Positions 11,301 through 23,445 of a stretch of DNA of 64,000 bases are shown here, one piece after another. Both the position numbers and the translations under genes were made by a program. The stretch comes from Glandiceps talaboti. Taxonomy: Eukaryota; Hemichordata; Enteropneusta; Spengelidae. Position 1 is the first letter of the stretch; every line of letters starts with the position of its first letter. The stretch is from contig NC_135554.1 of the NCBI RefSeq assembly GCF_964340395.1, positions 19,698,592 through 19,762,591 of the forward strand, read 5' to 3'. A model generated the notes under the pieces. It was given only the letters and a program-made list of their open reading frames with translations, ran no database searches and was not told the origin of the DNA.

Positions 11301-12867
11301 GCAAACTCATGTACAACTCACACACACGTAGAACAATATGTTCTTGTCCCTGTACATCCAAAATATAAATCTTATGAAATGGAGTAAAACCTGTGATTTG
11401 TTGCTTGCCAGCAGCATCGACAAAATTACAACTAGAAGCTTTCATCACTATAAAATGAATCTGACAAATTACAGCAATTGATGCCTAGTATGTAGATCAA
11501 GGTCATGGCCAAAGTATGGATGCAATCCTTTCCTGCATAAATACAACATAGCTCTGGGTATCAAATAATCAGATTGTAATACATTACCATGTAAATGATT
11601 TTCAAATGGATGAAGTCACCAAAGTGAATAACACAATTCTAGAAATTCTTGAAACTTTCATTAATATTTTAAACCCCATTTTTAATGTACACAACTTTCC
11701 ACTTTGGATGATTTACTACTCGCTGTGCATATAAAAAAATTCTGTCTTTTCTCAAAACTTTGATTAATATTTTAAGCCCCATTTTTCATATAAACAACTT
11801 TTCATGTTTTAGGATTTTTCCGATCATAGTACTACTCACTGTGCATACAAAAAATTCTATCATTCTCAAAAATTTTGATTAATATTTTAAATCTAATTTT
11901 TCAAGTAAACAACTTTCACATTTTATGACTGTAGTGTACTGATCATACTAGTAGATAGAAAACAATTCCATCTTTTCTCAAAACTTTGATCAGTATTTTA
12001 AGTCCCGTTTTCCATTTTCCAACTTTTCCACGGTTTATGATTTTACTGACCATGTTAGAGCTAAGTAAAAAATTCTATCCTCTGACAACATTACGATATC
12101 CCTGATTACTGTTAAAAGTAACAAATTTGATATTTTCTAATAATTTTGGTAAATTCTTGGAATCGATCTTTCATGATAACTTTTCACCTGTATATGACAA
12201 AGTCTAGTATTAAAATATACCATCTTGTCTGACAATCTTGTTGAATATTTTGAATCAATTTTTGATGTAAACTACTCTTCACTTCTGGTATAAATATCTC
12301 TGCATGACCACACTATAACAATATTTTACCAGTACATATAATACTTACATATTTGATATCTTGAATCTGTTTTTAATGAAAGTGAACTTTCTACCTCTGG
12401 TAATATCACCGTCCATACAAATAATTTACAAACTTCTGTCTTTTCTCACAAATTAGATTAATATTCTGAATCTATTTTTGATGAAAATTACTTTTAACCT
12501 TTACATCATATATCAAACTGGTAAATAAAAATTCTGTCACTCCTTACAACTTCAATGAATATTTTAAATTTGTTTTTAATGAAAACAATTTTTCACCTCT
12601 GATGATATCACGATCATACTGTAACAAAATCTATCACACAGAATCCGTCGTCCAAACTTGATATTTGGAATGACTTTTTTTTATTATACAAAATTGCGTC
12701 TTTTCTGACAAACTTTGGTGAGTACATTTTGATGAAAAACTCATTTAGTGATATCGCTGATCACACAAAGTAAGAAAATGTTTTTCTTTTCCGACAACTT
12801 TAATACTTTCGAGTCAAAATAACTGTTCCAACGTTCTTGGCTGTAACTTTCTCTTCTGATGATATTA

Positions 12868-13299
12868 GGGGACAATTGCACAATGTCACAAAAGCTCAAT
12901 AAACAAACTTCGTTCGTTTGGGGGGGGGGGGGGGATCTGGCATCAATGCAATTGCTGAACTTCATATTACACTTCTAACCACATTTTGAAAACTGTCACG
13001 CCTTCAATGATAACAGGTTCTGTATTTACTACTGAGATATTGATAGATAAAGTTGATTAAAATTTACTTCTAATATGAGATATGGTGCTGGGTTTCTGGT
13101 AGTATTTTAATGTGTTACCATCATGTTTTTATATTACATCAATCGTAGTGATGTGACCGCCACAATTTTCATAATGGTTTACATCATATATAAATGTGTT
13201 GATGTCGTACTTGTGAACGTTGCTTTAGGGGTGGGTTTTTTTTGTCCTAAACAAACAATGCTCGTTTATTGAGCTTGCGCGACATTGTGCAATAGTAGC
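12868..13299 (-). mobile_element. H3 MITE, copy 1, inserted in S1
   Basis: This 432-bp element has about 50-bp inverted ends built on TTGCACAATGTCRCRCAAGC followed by TCAATAAAC. A G run of about 16 lies just inside the left end. It is flanked by TTA on the left and TAA on the right. Joining the flanks gives 'gatgatattaactgctcac', which fits the S1 monomer phrase 'gatgatatcaccgatcacac', so the satellite was there first. The 74-codon minus frame 12741-12965 spans the junction and is not a gene. Confidence 0.85.
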
Positions 13300-14195
13300 T
13301 AACTGCTCACATTAATTAATAACAAACTTCTGTCTTTTCTCACAAATTTGATGAATATTCAAATTCATTTTTGATGACAACCTTTGACCTTTATATCATC
13401 GATCAAACTAGTGAATAACAAATTTTGTCTCTACTGACAATGTTGATAAGCATTTTTTTAATCAATTTTTGATGCAAACAACTGTTCACCTCTCTTGATA
13501 ATACCAATCACACTAACAAATAACATCTAGTATGTTTTCTCATGATAAATATTTTGAATCAATTTTTGATGAAAATAACTTCTCATCTCAGTGTCTGATG
13601 ATATATTTGATCACACTATAACAAAATTCTGTCGGTATACATTATACTGATAAATTCAATATTTCCAATCTGTTTTTGATGCAAAACAGTTTCTCATGTT
13701 GATATCATCGATCAACTAACAAATCTGTTTAAACAAATTCGATGAATATTTTGAATCAATTTTTGATGCACATTACATTTCATATTCATACGACCGATCA
13801 CACTAGTAAATAACAAAATTCTATGTTATTTGATAACATTGATTAACTTTCTAAATCTATTTTTGATGAAGTCACCTTTGACCTTTATAAATATATCACA
13901 GATCATACTGCAATAGAATTCTCTACATGTATATACAATACTGACAGATTTTACTATTTTGGTTTCATTTGTGATGGCAACAATTTTCAACTCAGCTGAC
14001 ATAACTGATCACACTAAACACACGTTATATACTTTCCGAAAACTTTTGAGTATCTTTGCTGGAAACACTTTGAATAATTTTTTATGAAAATTTTTCACCT
14101 AAATATTCTTCTATATTATTGATTACAATTATATCAACTTTGATATTTTAAATTCATTTTTGATCAAAACAACTGTTTAATCACTGACAAGGTGT

Positions 14196-14705
14196 GAAAT
14201 TACCTGCCTATTAACTACCTTAATTCTTGTCATGGGGCTGCCATTATTTACAGCTGGTAGCCCATTCAGGCTACCATACCACTCATTATGCAAGGATAGA
14301 AGATTTATGGACATAAAAGTATTTTAATAACACACATATTTCTAATAGAGGAACTCTATTTTCTGTTCAGGAATATGGGACTATTTGCTGCCATCCTTGG
14401 GCTACCATTTTCTGAAATTGGTAGCCCACTAGGACTACCAAAGAAAAATATCAAAATATTTTTTGTCATATATTTTACTTGTTTAAATTTAGTAAATTCT
14501 TTTTACAAAGTTTTTACCAAGACCTTTTCCTGAGTTTTACATCGTTATGTACTAGTTTTAATAATAATATTTTTCATCATTAGTGTTTTTTTATTCTTAG
14601 ATCCCTAAAGAAGGTATCTTGTATGGAGCTGAAATATCAGTGAAATATTAAAAACAAAAAGAATTTACAGAAACCTGTGCTCTCTTTTTGTCATACCAAA
14701 CTAAA
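14196..14705 (+). mobile_element. Unassigned insertion in S1 with Penelope-like end motif
   Basis: This segment breaks the S1 array. It contains a partly palindromic pair of phrases 'ggtagcccattcaggctacc' (about 14259) and 'ggtagcccactaggactacc' (about 14421). Near its right end it carries 'cctaaagaaggtatcttgt', 'ggagctgaaatatcag', then 'cctgtgctctctttttgtca'. This layout resembles 3' parts of Penelope-like or similar retroelements. No coding frame survives. Confidence 0.4.
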
Positions 14706-14994
14706 AAATAGCAAAATAATGAAATTCTACCCTTTCAGACAATTTTGATTAATAATAATTATATACTTTGAAACATCTTTTCACCTCGAATATTATCGCA
14801 AAGTGAAGATTATTTACTTATTTTGCCATTAGCATCCATTCATACGCCATCAATTATCTATTTATCATAATCATATATACCTCATTTGTTGTAACATTAT
14901 CTTGAGCTTAATTTTTTTCCAAAAATATATTATACTAGCATCATTATATATGGGTCAATAAATTGAGGTTCTGAAAAAATGAAAATTTTACACA

Positions 14995-15215
14995 TTAAAG
15001 TGGCCATATGGATGAGGATTGGGTATTTATTTTGGATTTTAGATTTGTAAAACAATTGTTATCATGCATCCTACTTGAAAAGTCAACGTAAAACTACATA
15101 TGCCAAGTCTGTGTTTGTATTTAAATCAAGACATTGCAAAAAGCTAAATGTGTTAAAAATTTTATTATTGTACGTACATGTACAATAACAAAAATTTTAC
15201 ACATTTATTAGGTTT
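14995..15215 (+). repeat. H5 fold-back element, single arm plus centre
   Basis: The arm starts 'aaagtggccatatggatgag' and continues 'gattgggtatttattttgga'. It runs through 'ttgaaaagtcaacgtaaaac' and 'catatgccaagtctgtg' to a central near-palindrome 'attgtacgtacatgtacaat'. The opposite arm, present in the complete copy at 52.0 kb, is missing here. Confidence 0.75.
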
Positions 15216-15224
15216 TTGACAGAA

Positions 15225-15795
15225 AAAGCTTTGTAGGACTGAGAATTACCAGAATCACAATTATTTTTTTTATATTTGATGAGATATGATTTCTTGTGAT
15301 AACAGCTCTCTTTTTTTGTATTTTTTTTTCAAATTTCCAATGTTCATGCCATATTCACGTCATTACATTATTTTTGCTAAAGCTATGCAACACAAGTTTA
15401 AAAAGGTTGTAAGTGTTGAGAATAATAAGAATCACACAAATACATTCACTGGATTTAGATATGATTGATAAATCTTTCTTTTGTGTAATTTTTTTTTTCA
15501 AATTTCTGATGCCACGTCATTTCAATATTTTTCTAAAGCTACACAATACAAGCTTAAACACATTGTAGGATTAAAAATTATAAAGAATCCCAATTATTTT
15601 TACATTTGGTCTACATATGATTGATAACATCTTTCTTTTGAGTAATATTTTTTCTCAAAATTTCCAATGTTCATGCCATATTCATGTCACTTCATTATCT
15701 TCAAGCCTCACAACACAAGTTTCAAAACACTGTAGGGTTGAGAATGATAAGAATCGCACAATTACATTCATTTGGTCTAGATACATTTTGTGTAT
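15225..15795. repeat. S2 tandem repeat, unit about 155-175 bp
   Basis: The phrase 'gagaataataagaatcacac' recurs at about 15243, 15418, 15571 and 15737. Between copies lie 'caaatttccaatgttcatgc', 'catattcacgtcattacatt' and 'acaagtttaaaa..gttgta'. About 3.3 copies are present. The frames 15286-15468 and 15617-15805 are equivalent readings of neighbouring units and are not genes. Confidence 0.8.
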
Positions 15796-15799
15796 TATT

Positions 15800-16610
15800 C
15801 ATTAACTACAAGGTCACTCCACTTGGCATTGATCTTTTTTTTAATACAAGATCTCCTCTGTAGTTCACCGGAGATCATTAAAGTATACTGTATCCTTGAG
15901 CACTAAGCCAATCAAATATGAAAGCAACGATGAACTTGCTGATTGCCTCGACAAATAATATTCAGTGCACATCCCTGTTACATGAAGACCGTTGCATTGA
16001 CACATACACGCTGACTATTTAAAAACAGTTGATCTATTGGAACACATACAGAATGCCTTCTTTTTAAAAAAATAAACGACACCTCCAGCAGTTAGTGACT
16101 TTTACCTAAATCTTTTCACATGGGTATCTTTGTCACTATGAGTTCTGACAAGGCTTTGCATATCACTCATATTGTTAAGCTGAATGGAGAAAAATAACTG
16201 GGAGAAAACAGATAATTTTACATCACGAAAGACGCAACCCTGTGAATTTGGGTAAAACCCTATTACTTTGTGATTAAATAGAACAAATAGTAGTACAGCT
16301 GAGCAATGTAAAATGGTGCAACCACATAGTCAAACGCCATCTTGTTCTTAGTATTATTTAAACCATATGATATCATTCTATCCTTATCTTTCAAATGACA
16401 ACCGGACTTGGGGTGAAAGATGTTGCTCTTGATCCGATCATACCGAATGAGAACTACATACATTATGTATATACTTCTTACCTGAAATAAGTGGATTCCA
16501 ATATGCTCTGCACACCTTCGCCACACAGCGATATCAAAGCCTGTCCATTGGGATTTAGCGCAACATATTACTATACACTATTAAAGAATTAAGGCCTGTA
16601 TTTTGAGCTT
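15800..16610. other. Gene-free stretch
   Basis: No gene or element is recognisable. The 87-codon minus frame 16263-16526 has no known domain. Confidence 0.45.
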
Positions 16611-16611
16611 A

Positions 16612-17040
16612 AAGTGGCCTGATAGATGTGGTATGAGCATAATTCACTTTAGATTTCAGAAAAACAACTTCACAATGTTTTTCTTGAAAAAAACAATGTG
16701 GCACAACAAATCTGTAACGTAATAAATTACAAACAATTCAAACATGTGGAAAAAGGTTATTATTGTGCATACAGGAAGAAATGTGACAAAATAATGGCAA
16801 ACCACTACAAAAACTTAAAGTGGCCATGTGGATGAAAAATGGGGTATTTATTTTGGATTTGTAATTCTTAAAGCAACTTTGCTATGTTTTCCTATTAAAT
16901 TGAAAAAAACTGTGAAACAACACATACCAAGTCCATGTTTGTAACTCAATAAATTCATAGAAGCTAAAAAGTGTGTAAAAATTTTGTTAATTTACGTACA
17001 ACAACAAATATTGTAAAAACAAGGATCTAGTATATGTTGT
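16612..17040 (+). repeat. Two diverged H5 arms in tandem
   Basis: One arm begins near 16614 ('taaagtggcctgatagatgtg') and a second near 16816 ('taaagtggccatgtggatg'). The second keeps 'ttattttggatttgtaattc' and 'cataccaagtccatgtttgt'. The first is more decayed. They are oriented the same way rather than inverted, so this is not a standard complete H5 element. Confidence 0.6.
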
Positions 17041-17177
17041 TTCACGTAGGCTGACATGACATCGTTTCTTTCTGGAATATGATTTTTTTTTTAAACTAAA
17101 AAAGTTAACCAAAGACACTTTGGCAAGAATTTCTACAGGTCAATAAAAGTCTATTGTCATAGTTGTATCTTTTTGCA

Positions 17178-17253
17178 GGCAAAATATGTTTAGGGTCGGC
17201 TGCATAAAGGGTAGGTTGGGTTATTGAAAACACACTAGTTTGTTTATTTGGCC
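17178..17253 (+). mobile_element. H2 right-end fragment
   Basis: The sequence 'tttagggtcggctgcataaag' with 'ggtaggttgggttattga' and the closing TTTGGCC followed by TAA matches the right end of H2 elements. The remainder of the element is absent. No gene is seen from here to 18185; frame 17672-17932 (minus) is chance. Confidence 0.5.
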
Positions 17254-18185
17254 TAATAAAAAATAATGACAAAACCATAGGAAATTTCAGAACTGATGTA
17301 TATTATGCCCACCCTAAGAAATATATTGTAGTTAAAGCAGGTACTGCATCACATACATTTTGTATAGTAAAACACAATGAAAAAAGTCCTTTAATGTGAA
17401 TCACACATAACAGACTCAATGGTGGCAATCCATCAACCTGTACAGCTTTGTATAGTTACCATGGTTAATCATTAATCCTCTCTTGAGAGGAGACAGATGT
17501 TTTTTCCATCTCTAGCCTTTCATTTCAGGTCAACATTGAAATTACAATAACACCTCCCAATCTGTTGCACCCAGCAAATCCTCTCCCAGAACAACACCAC
17601 TTACAAATAATTCAATCTATCCAGCCCTGTTTTTTTATTTGTATCAAATAACAGGTTTAATTTTTAAGACTTTAATAGGGAAATATTTGTAGAGAGAATG
17701 TAAAAATACCTATAATATGAACCAAACTGAAAATATAATGTTTATAGCTAGAATTGATGTATCTGACGTACATGTACTTTTTTTCTCTTTCTTTTTCTCT
17801 TTGAATCATACAGATGCAGGTGCATATGTTATCTTTAAGCATGTATATCATATATAGATACATTACAACTAGTGTATAGACGTATTTCTGATTCACATCG
17901 AGACTCCTTTCTCTGTCAAATGAAATTTTCAATCAAATTTTCATGTCGTTGATATTGTGAGCATAAAAGAATGTCTGCAGATAACCGGAAATCAATTTGG
18001 ATGATACATATCAAAGTCAGTAAGTAATGAAACCACAATATTACAAGCTAAAGCTTCGCTGGAAAATATTATTTTTTTTACCTTTAATAGCTAGGAAATG
18101 TTCGAGACAACTGTTCATGTTTTCATCAATATCCAATTTTCTGATAGGAAATTTTCATGCAGGAAGTAATTTTGAAGTATTAGTT

Positions 18186-18806
18186 ATTAAAGGTGGACTT
18201 TTGCTTCTCTTGGCAGATTATAATTAATGGTGTACACTTTAAATATCACACACAAAGTATCCCCCAAAAATGTATAAACTTTTAAAGGTGGACTTTTGCT
18301 TCTCTTGGCAGATTATAGTTAATGGTATACACTTTTAATATCACACACAAAGTATCCCCCAAAAATGTATAAACTTTTAAAGGTGGACTTTTGCTTCTCT
18401 TGGCAGATTATAGTTAATGGTATACACTTTTAATATCACACACAAAGTATCCCCCAAAAATGTATAAACTTTTAAAGGTGGACTTTTGCTTCTCTTGGCA
18501 GATTATAGTTAATGGTATACACTTTAAATATCACACACAAAGTATCCCCCAAAAATGTATAAACTTTTAAAGGTGGACTTTTGCTTCTCTTGGCAGATTA
18601 TAGTTAATGGTATACACTTTTAATATCACACACAAAGTATCCCCCAAAAATGTATAAACTTTTAAAGGTGGACTTTTGCTTCTCTTGGCAGATTATAGTT
18701 AATGGTATACACTTTAAATATCACACACAAAGTATCCCCCAAAAATGTATAAACTTTAAATGTGGACTTTTGCTTCTCTTGGCAGATTATATTTAATGGT
18801 GTACAG
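18186..18806. repeat. S3 tandem array, 95-bp unit, about 6.5 copies
   Basis: The phrase 'aggtggacttttgcttctct' starts at 18191, 18286, 18381, 18476, 18571, 18666 and (altered) 18760. Copies are almost identical. They differ mainly at one site, 'cacttttaata' versus 'cactttaaata', in the order B,A,A,B,A,B over the six full copies. The last copy has 'aatgtgg' for 'aaggtgg' and the period drops to 94. This is a recent array. Confidence 0.97.
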
Positions 18807-18811
18807 TCTTA

Positions 18812-19185
18812 AACTATTTCAGCTGAAACTGGAATGCTTTTTAAAAACTATTTTGTGAAATATAACTGACATATTTTATACCCCGAACAGTATTGAATCA
18901 TCAGTGGATAAACATATAATAGTTATGTAGCTGTACACATATACCGGTAGTAAGGAGCAATAAATCCCATCAAAATTGATTTTTAGGTCCACACCCTAAA
19001 ATCAGCAGCCCAAACACAATCATGATTTCAATGCGTTACAGTAATACTTGTGGATAAAAGTAACCTCCAAGCAATATGTACAACATCTGATAATTTGTAT
19101 TTTAACAATTTGCAATGTATATATTCTTGGTTGTCTGACCCAAAAAATAGTGCTTCAGTTACAGCTTGTGCAGCTTTAACAATGA
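18812..19185 (+). mobile_element. H4 repeat, copy 2
   Basis: The copy begins with the diverged end 'cttaaactatttcagctg' and contains 'cagtattgaatcatcagtgg', 'aaattgatttttaggtcc', 'caccctaaaatcag' and 'ttggttgtctgacc'. It ends 'acagcttgtgcagctttaac', the inverted form of the TTAAAGCTGCAC end. It is uninterrupted and serves as the empty-site reference for H7. Confidence 0.75.
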
Positions 19186-19189
19186 TCAG

Positions 19190-20890
19190 AACATTTACAA
19201 CTTACAAACATATCCTCAGTTGAATATTTCTAAGCATGTGCATATTTACCCAATTGACTAAGTCAGTACCATTAGAGTAACTCAATATACACAAGCCTTT
19301 AGAATATTACACTTGAAGAAAATGTAGAATTCTACAAATATTGGTACCCAAATATTTGACAAATCTTATAGTAAATAGAAAAGGGAAGTCTAGAGATTAA
19401 GACTCTTTGATTCCTCATTTTCCATTTCAAGTGCTTGTAAAATACTGGCATGTTAATGGGCGCAGTCTGTATGATTTATGGTGGATAACTTCCTTACTAG
19501 ACTACATTTAAGATTATTACAGTTACTAATACATAAGTTATCGTAAGTCAAACAAGTAATAGATTTGTCACCAGAAATTCATTGTCACATTTCTCTGCTG
19601 ACGCATCAAAAAATAGGAATATACCTCACGTGAGGTACTTGTGTTGCCATTAAGAGTTCAGTACATGTAGTTTATGATGCAGAAATTCAGAATGTTATAT
19701 GGTATATAAAAGTGACATTATATCTGGAGGTGATATATGCATGTCTGCTGATTCCTATACGGAAATGCATTTCTATGACCAGGACTTCCACTGAACAATG
19801 AATGGGGAACAAGTTTCACCTTCAGTTGGTGTTTTGAAGCAATCGCACATAATGTATCATGTAAAACCAAGAAATGTCTTTCCAGAGCCCAAAGTTTACC
19901 AATATGCCATAATCTTCTGGACCGACATACATTGTACATTTTCCTTTAATTAATTAATTAATTCCAACGAATTGATTAATTATAAAATTCCAATGAATAG
20001 CCATAACTACATAACTGTTTTCATATCAAATTTATTAATTTGAACTTATTTCCATTCCAAAACAGTTGGATTTACTTAAAGCATTTGTACGAACTATGAA
20101 TGTCTTGCGATCAAACGCTGTCCAGCAAATTTACAGTAGAAAGAAACTCTTGTGATAAAACGCTGTCCAACAAATTTACAGTAGGGTGAAAAATGATTAA
20201 TTGATCGAAACTGCTTACTTACAGACTGGACTAGTCACTGTATACTGAGTACCATCAACATGTAATTCAGCAAATATTAACAAAGAATCTGGATTTCTAA
20301 GTGTATGTAGAACATTGATATATTATTATATCAAGCCAGTGTAGTCAATGCGTAGTACTAGTAGACAGGTAATTCGGTAAATACAGAAGGATTACCCTGT
20401 TTCTATACAACCTTGATATATTTTACAATGAGCAAATTGTTTGAAAAATCATTGTAAATGGGATTCTGATTGTTTTCAGAACCTGCTGATTTATGTATAT
20501 ACCTATATGCAGTGGTATTGTACAACCAGTTAGATATTATACAAGATATATCAGCCACATGCAGTTACCTTGTTTGCATTCTCACCACATATACACTGAG
20601 TATCACTTACCTGGTGCTATGGGTCAAATCTCTAAGAAGAACATGAATGTCTGGGTTAAATGTCAACAACTTTTTTTTTTTGCTTGCTGTTCTATCACGT
20701 GAGTGACATTTTGTTATGTAGTGCATAGCTAACATTATATACAAACTTCACATTTTTCATCAATTTTCTCTTTTCTCTTTTTGCTCTGCATAAGAAAATG
20801 TACGTACATGTATTTAAACAGGAATTTTGTCATTTTTTGTCTGCTTCATTCTCATTTCTTAACCTCCAAGAACATAAATTTCTTGTCAAT
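19190..20890. other. Gene-free stretch with a 48-bp duplication
   Basis: No gene is seen. At about 20104-20185 the phrase 'caaatttacagtag' with preceding 'aaacgctgtcc' occurs twice, 48 bp apart. A short (TTAA)n run lies near 19948. The frames 19718-19939 (minus) and 20493-20702 (plus) have no recognisable product. Confidence 0.5.
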
Positions 20891-20891
20891 C

Positions 20892-21560
20892 ACAAGTGAG
20901 AAATTGGTATTTATGTCACATGACTACATGTAGGTAGAAAATGAGAAATTGTGATTTTTGCGACACAACTAGGTGGCAAAAGAGAAATTTTGATTTCTGT
21001 GGCACAACTAGGTAGCAAATGAGAAATTTTGATTTCTGTGACAGAACTAGGTGGCAAATGAGAAATTTGATTTCTGTGACACAACTAGGTGGCAAATGAG
21101 AAATGTTGATTTCTGTGGCACAACTAGGTGGCAAATGAGAAATGTTGATTTCTGTGACACAACTAGGTGGCAAATGAGAAATTTTGATTTCTGTGACACA
21201 ACTAGGTGGCAAATGGGAAATGTTGATTTCTGTGGCACAACTAGGTGGCAAAAGAGAAATTTTGATTTCTGTGGCACAACTAGGTGGCAAATGAGAAATT
21301 TTGATTTCTGTGACACAACTAGGTGGCAAATGAGAAATTTTGATTTCTGTGACACAACTAGGTGGCAAATGAGAAATTTTGATTTCTGTGACACAACTAG
21401 ATGGCAAATGAGAAATTTTGATTTCTGTGACAGCTACGGGCAAATGAGAATCTTTTATTTCTATGACTCACTTAGGTGGTAAAATGAGAAATCAGACTTT
21501 TATGCCATAACTGGATGGCAAAGATAGGAAATTGTGATTTTTGTGACTCAACTATGTAGG
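20892..21560. repeat. S4 minisatellite, 39-bp unit, about 17 copies
   Basis: The unit reads 'aggtggcaaatgagaaattt' then 'tgatttctgtgacacaact'. The central ten copies are almost identical and the outer copies decay towards both ends. Because 39 is a multiple of 3, long frames stay open on both strands (plus 21051-21482, minus 20916-21443 and 21047-21394), each a 13-residue repeat. There is no start context, signal or flanking coding homology, so I treat the frames as by-products. Confidence 0.95.
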
Positions 21561-23190
21561 AAACAGTAATCCATAATTTTTTTTGGAAAATTGAGTGCAT
21601 ATAAAAGGGCAAAAATGGAAAGATTCAAAAACTGTGTTGTTACATATAAATGACCGAAAATGCAACAATTCAAAAACACACATATTTGACCTAAGGAATG
21701 ACCCCATCAATGACGAACTTACACACACGCTTCAATGCTGTAGTTATGTTTGTTCATGTTCATGTGCCGGAGCATCATTTCACAATATTGTCTTTGATGG
21801 TTCAGCATATTAAAACGTTTAAAAACGCCAAATGTGTCAAACACATGGAAAGGAATTAAGGCAAAAATGACCATTTTTATTTTAAAATTTCATGTAATGG
21901 CAGCCTAAAGTAAGAAGCAGTAATATTTGTGATACAACTACTTGTATGTATATTATATATATAATGTCCCCATCTATACTACACTACATGTAGTCTATAC
22001 TTACTGTAATAGAATTCTGACGGAACAATAGTTACAATTTTGAATGCAAAACACCAAACTGAAAATTAAGGAACTTATCTGATTGTATTTGTAACCTTAA
22101 CATGGCACATTAACTCAGTGCGGGTAATACATGCACAGCAAATGTTTTCAAATAGTGTAGCACGGTAAATGTGCAGTACATTCTCTCTCTCCGTCAGCAA
22201 TTACCTGTATTGTAATGTGATAGCTTGGTGAATGAATTAAATGATCCATTTATCACCCTTCATGTAACAACACCTACATGAGAGTAACTGAACAACTTGT
22301 TTACAACCATTTCATACACCTACACCTAACACTAATAAGCTGCTTGTCCCTGAAAATGATACCTTTAAATTCCCACTCACTAACTTACTGAATAAGGCAT
22401 ACTCAAATTAAATTTTTTTCACATTAATTTTTTAGTTTCATGTTACAGATTCTTCTTAAAATACGGATCAAAACATGTTTTTGATCACTCCTAGCGTCCT
22501 AGAAACTTGTAAACATCTGAAATGTCACAAAAATTAAGGTTGAATTGCCTTTTACTAAAATGCGCAAAATCACGGCCGCTCAAATTTTTGTCGACTGGAA
22601 ATATCAAACCAAGCAAAAAACATCACGATTTTAATATAGATCAGTGTATTCGTTGCTAAGCAACAGTTTATCAGGTAATTAAGAAGCTAGATAAAAATTC
22701 ACGGTTTACTTAAAATACTTCATCAAAGTCACACACAAAAAATGCACATTTCAATGAGTTTCAGACACAAGAATTGAGTGATATACAAGTTACGATGTAC
22801 TGCATTCACACTTAAATGATGATTTGATGTTACGATGACTATCTGGGAAGGATCCCCCCTGGCAACGGATATGCCATGGGTTATGTTTCTGAAGTATGTG
22901 TTTTATATAGCTATCATGTATGATATAGATAGATTACTACTGAGAGTAAGTTCTAACTGAAGCAATGATTGTACATGCACTAATTTAACAGCCATGCAAA
23001 ATTCCTGAATGGTGCATGCTTATTCAGAACCATCATTCATTTTGGACAAATTTGATGCAGCAGTTACTGTACAGTTCAGTTCATCCATTTTGGGCAAATG
23101 CATGGATTCTTGCTAAAAACATAATTTGATTGATTCAGTCAATTTTTTTATTTCAATGACAAATATAAGAACTGGACTAATGCGATGCAG
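21561..23190. other. Gene-free stretch
   Basis: No gene, array or element is recognisable here. Short frames such as 21595-21813 lack any domain. Confidence 0.45.
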
Positions 23191-23199
23191 TAGACCACC

Positions 23200-23445
23200 T
23201 CCCCCCCCACCCCCCCCCACCCCCCCCCGCCCCCTTATAAAATTGGACATATTTTAAACAATAAAAACGATTGGAGTTTTAATTGTTTCTACCTGGCGAA
23301 GGGGGGGGGGGTCTATTTGTCTGTATACAAACAAACTGCAAGTTGGGAAAAGAGGCATTTAAACCCTATAACAATGGGCAAGATCAATATAGTTCAATGC
23401 AGGATAATAAGAATAATTCTTTTAGTTGGGGGGGGGGGGGTGAAT
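23200..23445. repeat. C-rich and G-rich homopolymer cluster
   Basis: At 23200-23235 at least four C runs of 8-9 are separated by single A or G bases, so the minus strand has the pattern for an intramolecular G-quadruplex. G runs of 10-13 on the plus strand follow at about 23300 and 23429. Frame 23317-23649 crosses this cluster and is not supported as a gene. Confidence 0.85.

Larger units (their letters stand above)
11625..14815. repeat. S1 decayed satellite, unit about 100-120 bp
   Basis: Roughly twenty diverged monomers share the order: 'aattctgtcttttctcacaa', 'tttgat.aatattttgaatc', 'atttttgatgaaaacaactt', 'ttcacctctgatgatatca', 'cgatcacactagtaaataac'. The array is interrupted by an H3 element (12868-13299) and by about 510 bp of unrelated sequence (14196-14705), after which one more monomer can be read (14706-14815). 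The unit is not a fixed multiple of 3, and no protein is implied. Confidence 0.8.

Noticed and set aside
18186-18806. Evenly spaced repeats resembling a CRISPR array
   Set aside because: The units are continuous 95-bp tandem copies without unique spacers, and the DNA is eukaryotic.
20916-21482. Frames of 115-175 codons suggesting a 13-residue repeat protein
   Set aside because: They are readings of the 39-bp minisatellite on both strands, with no flanking coding signal.
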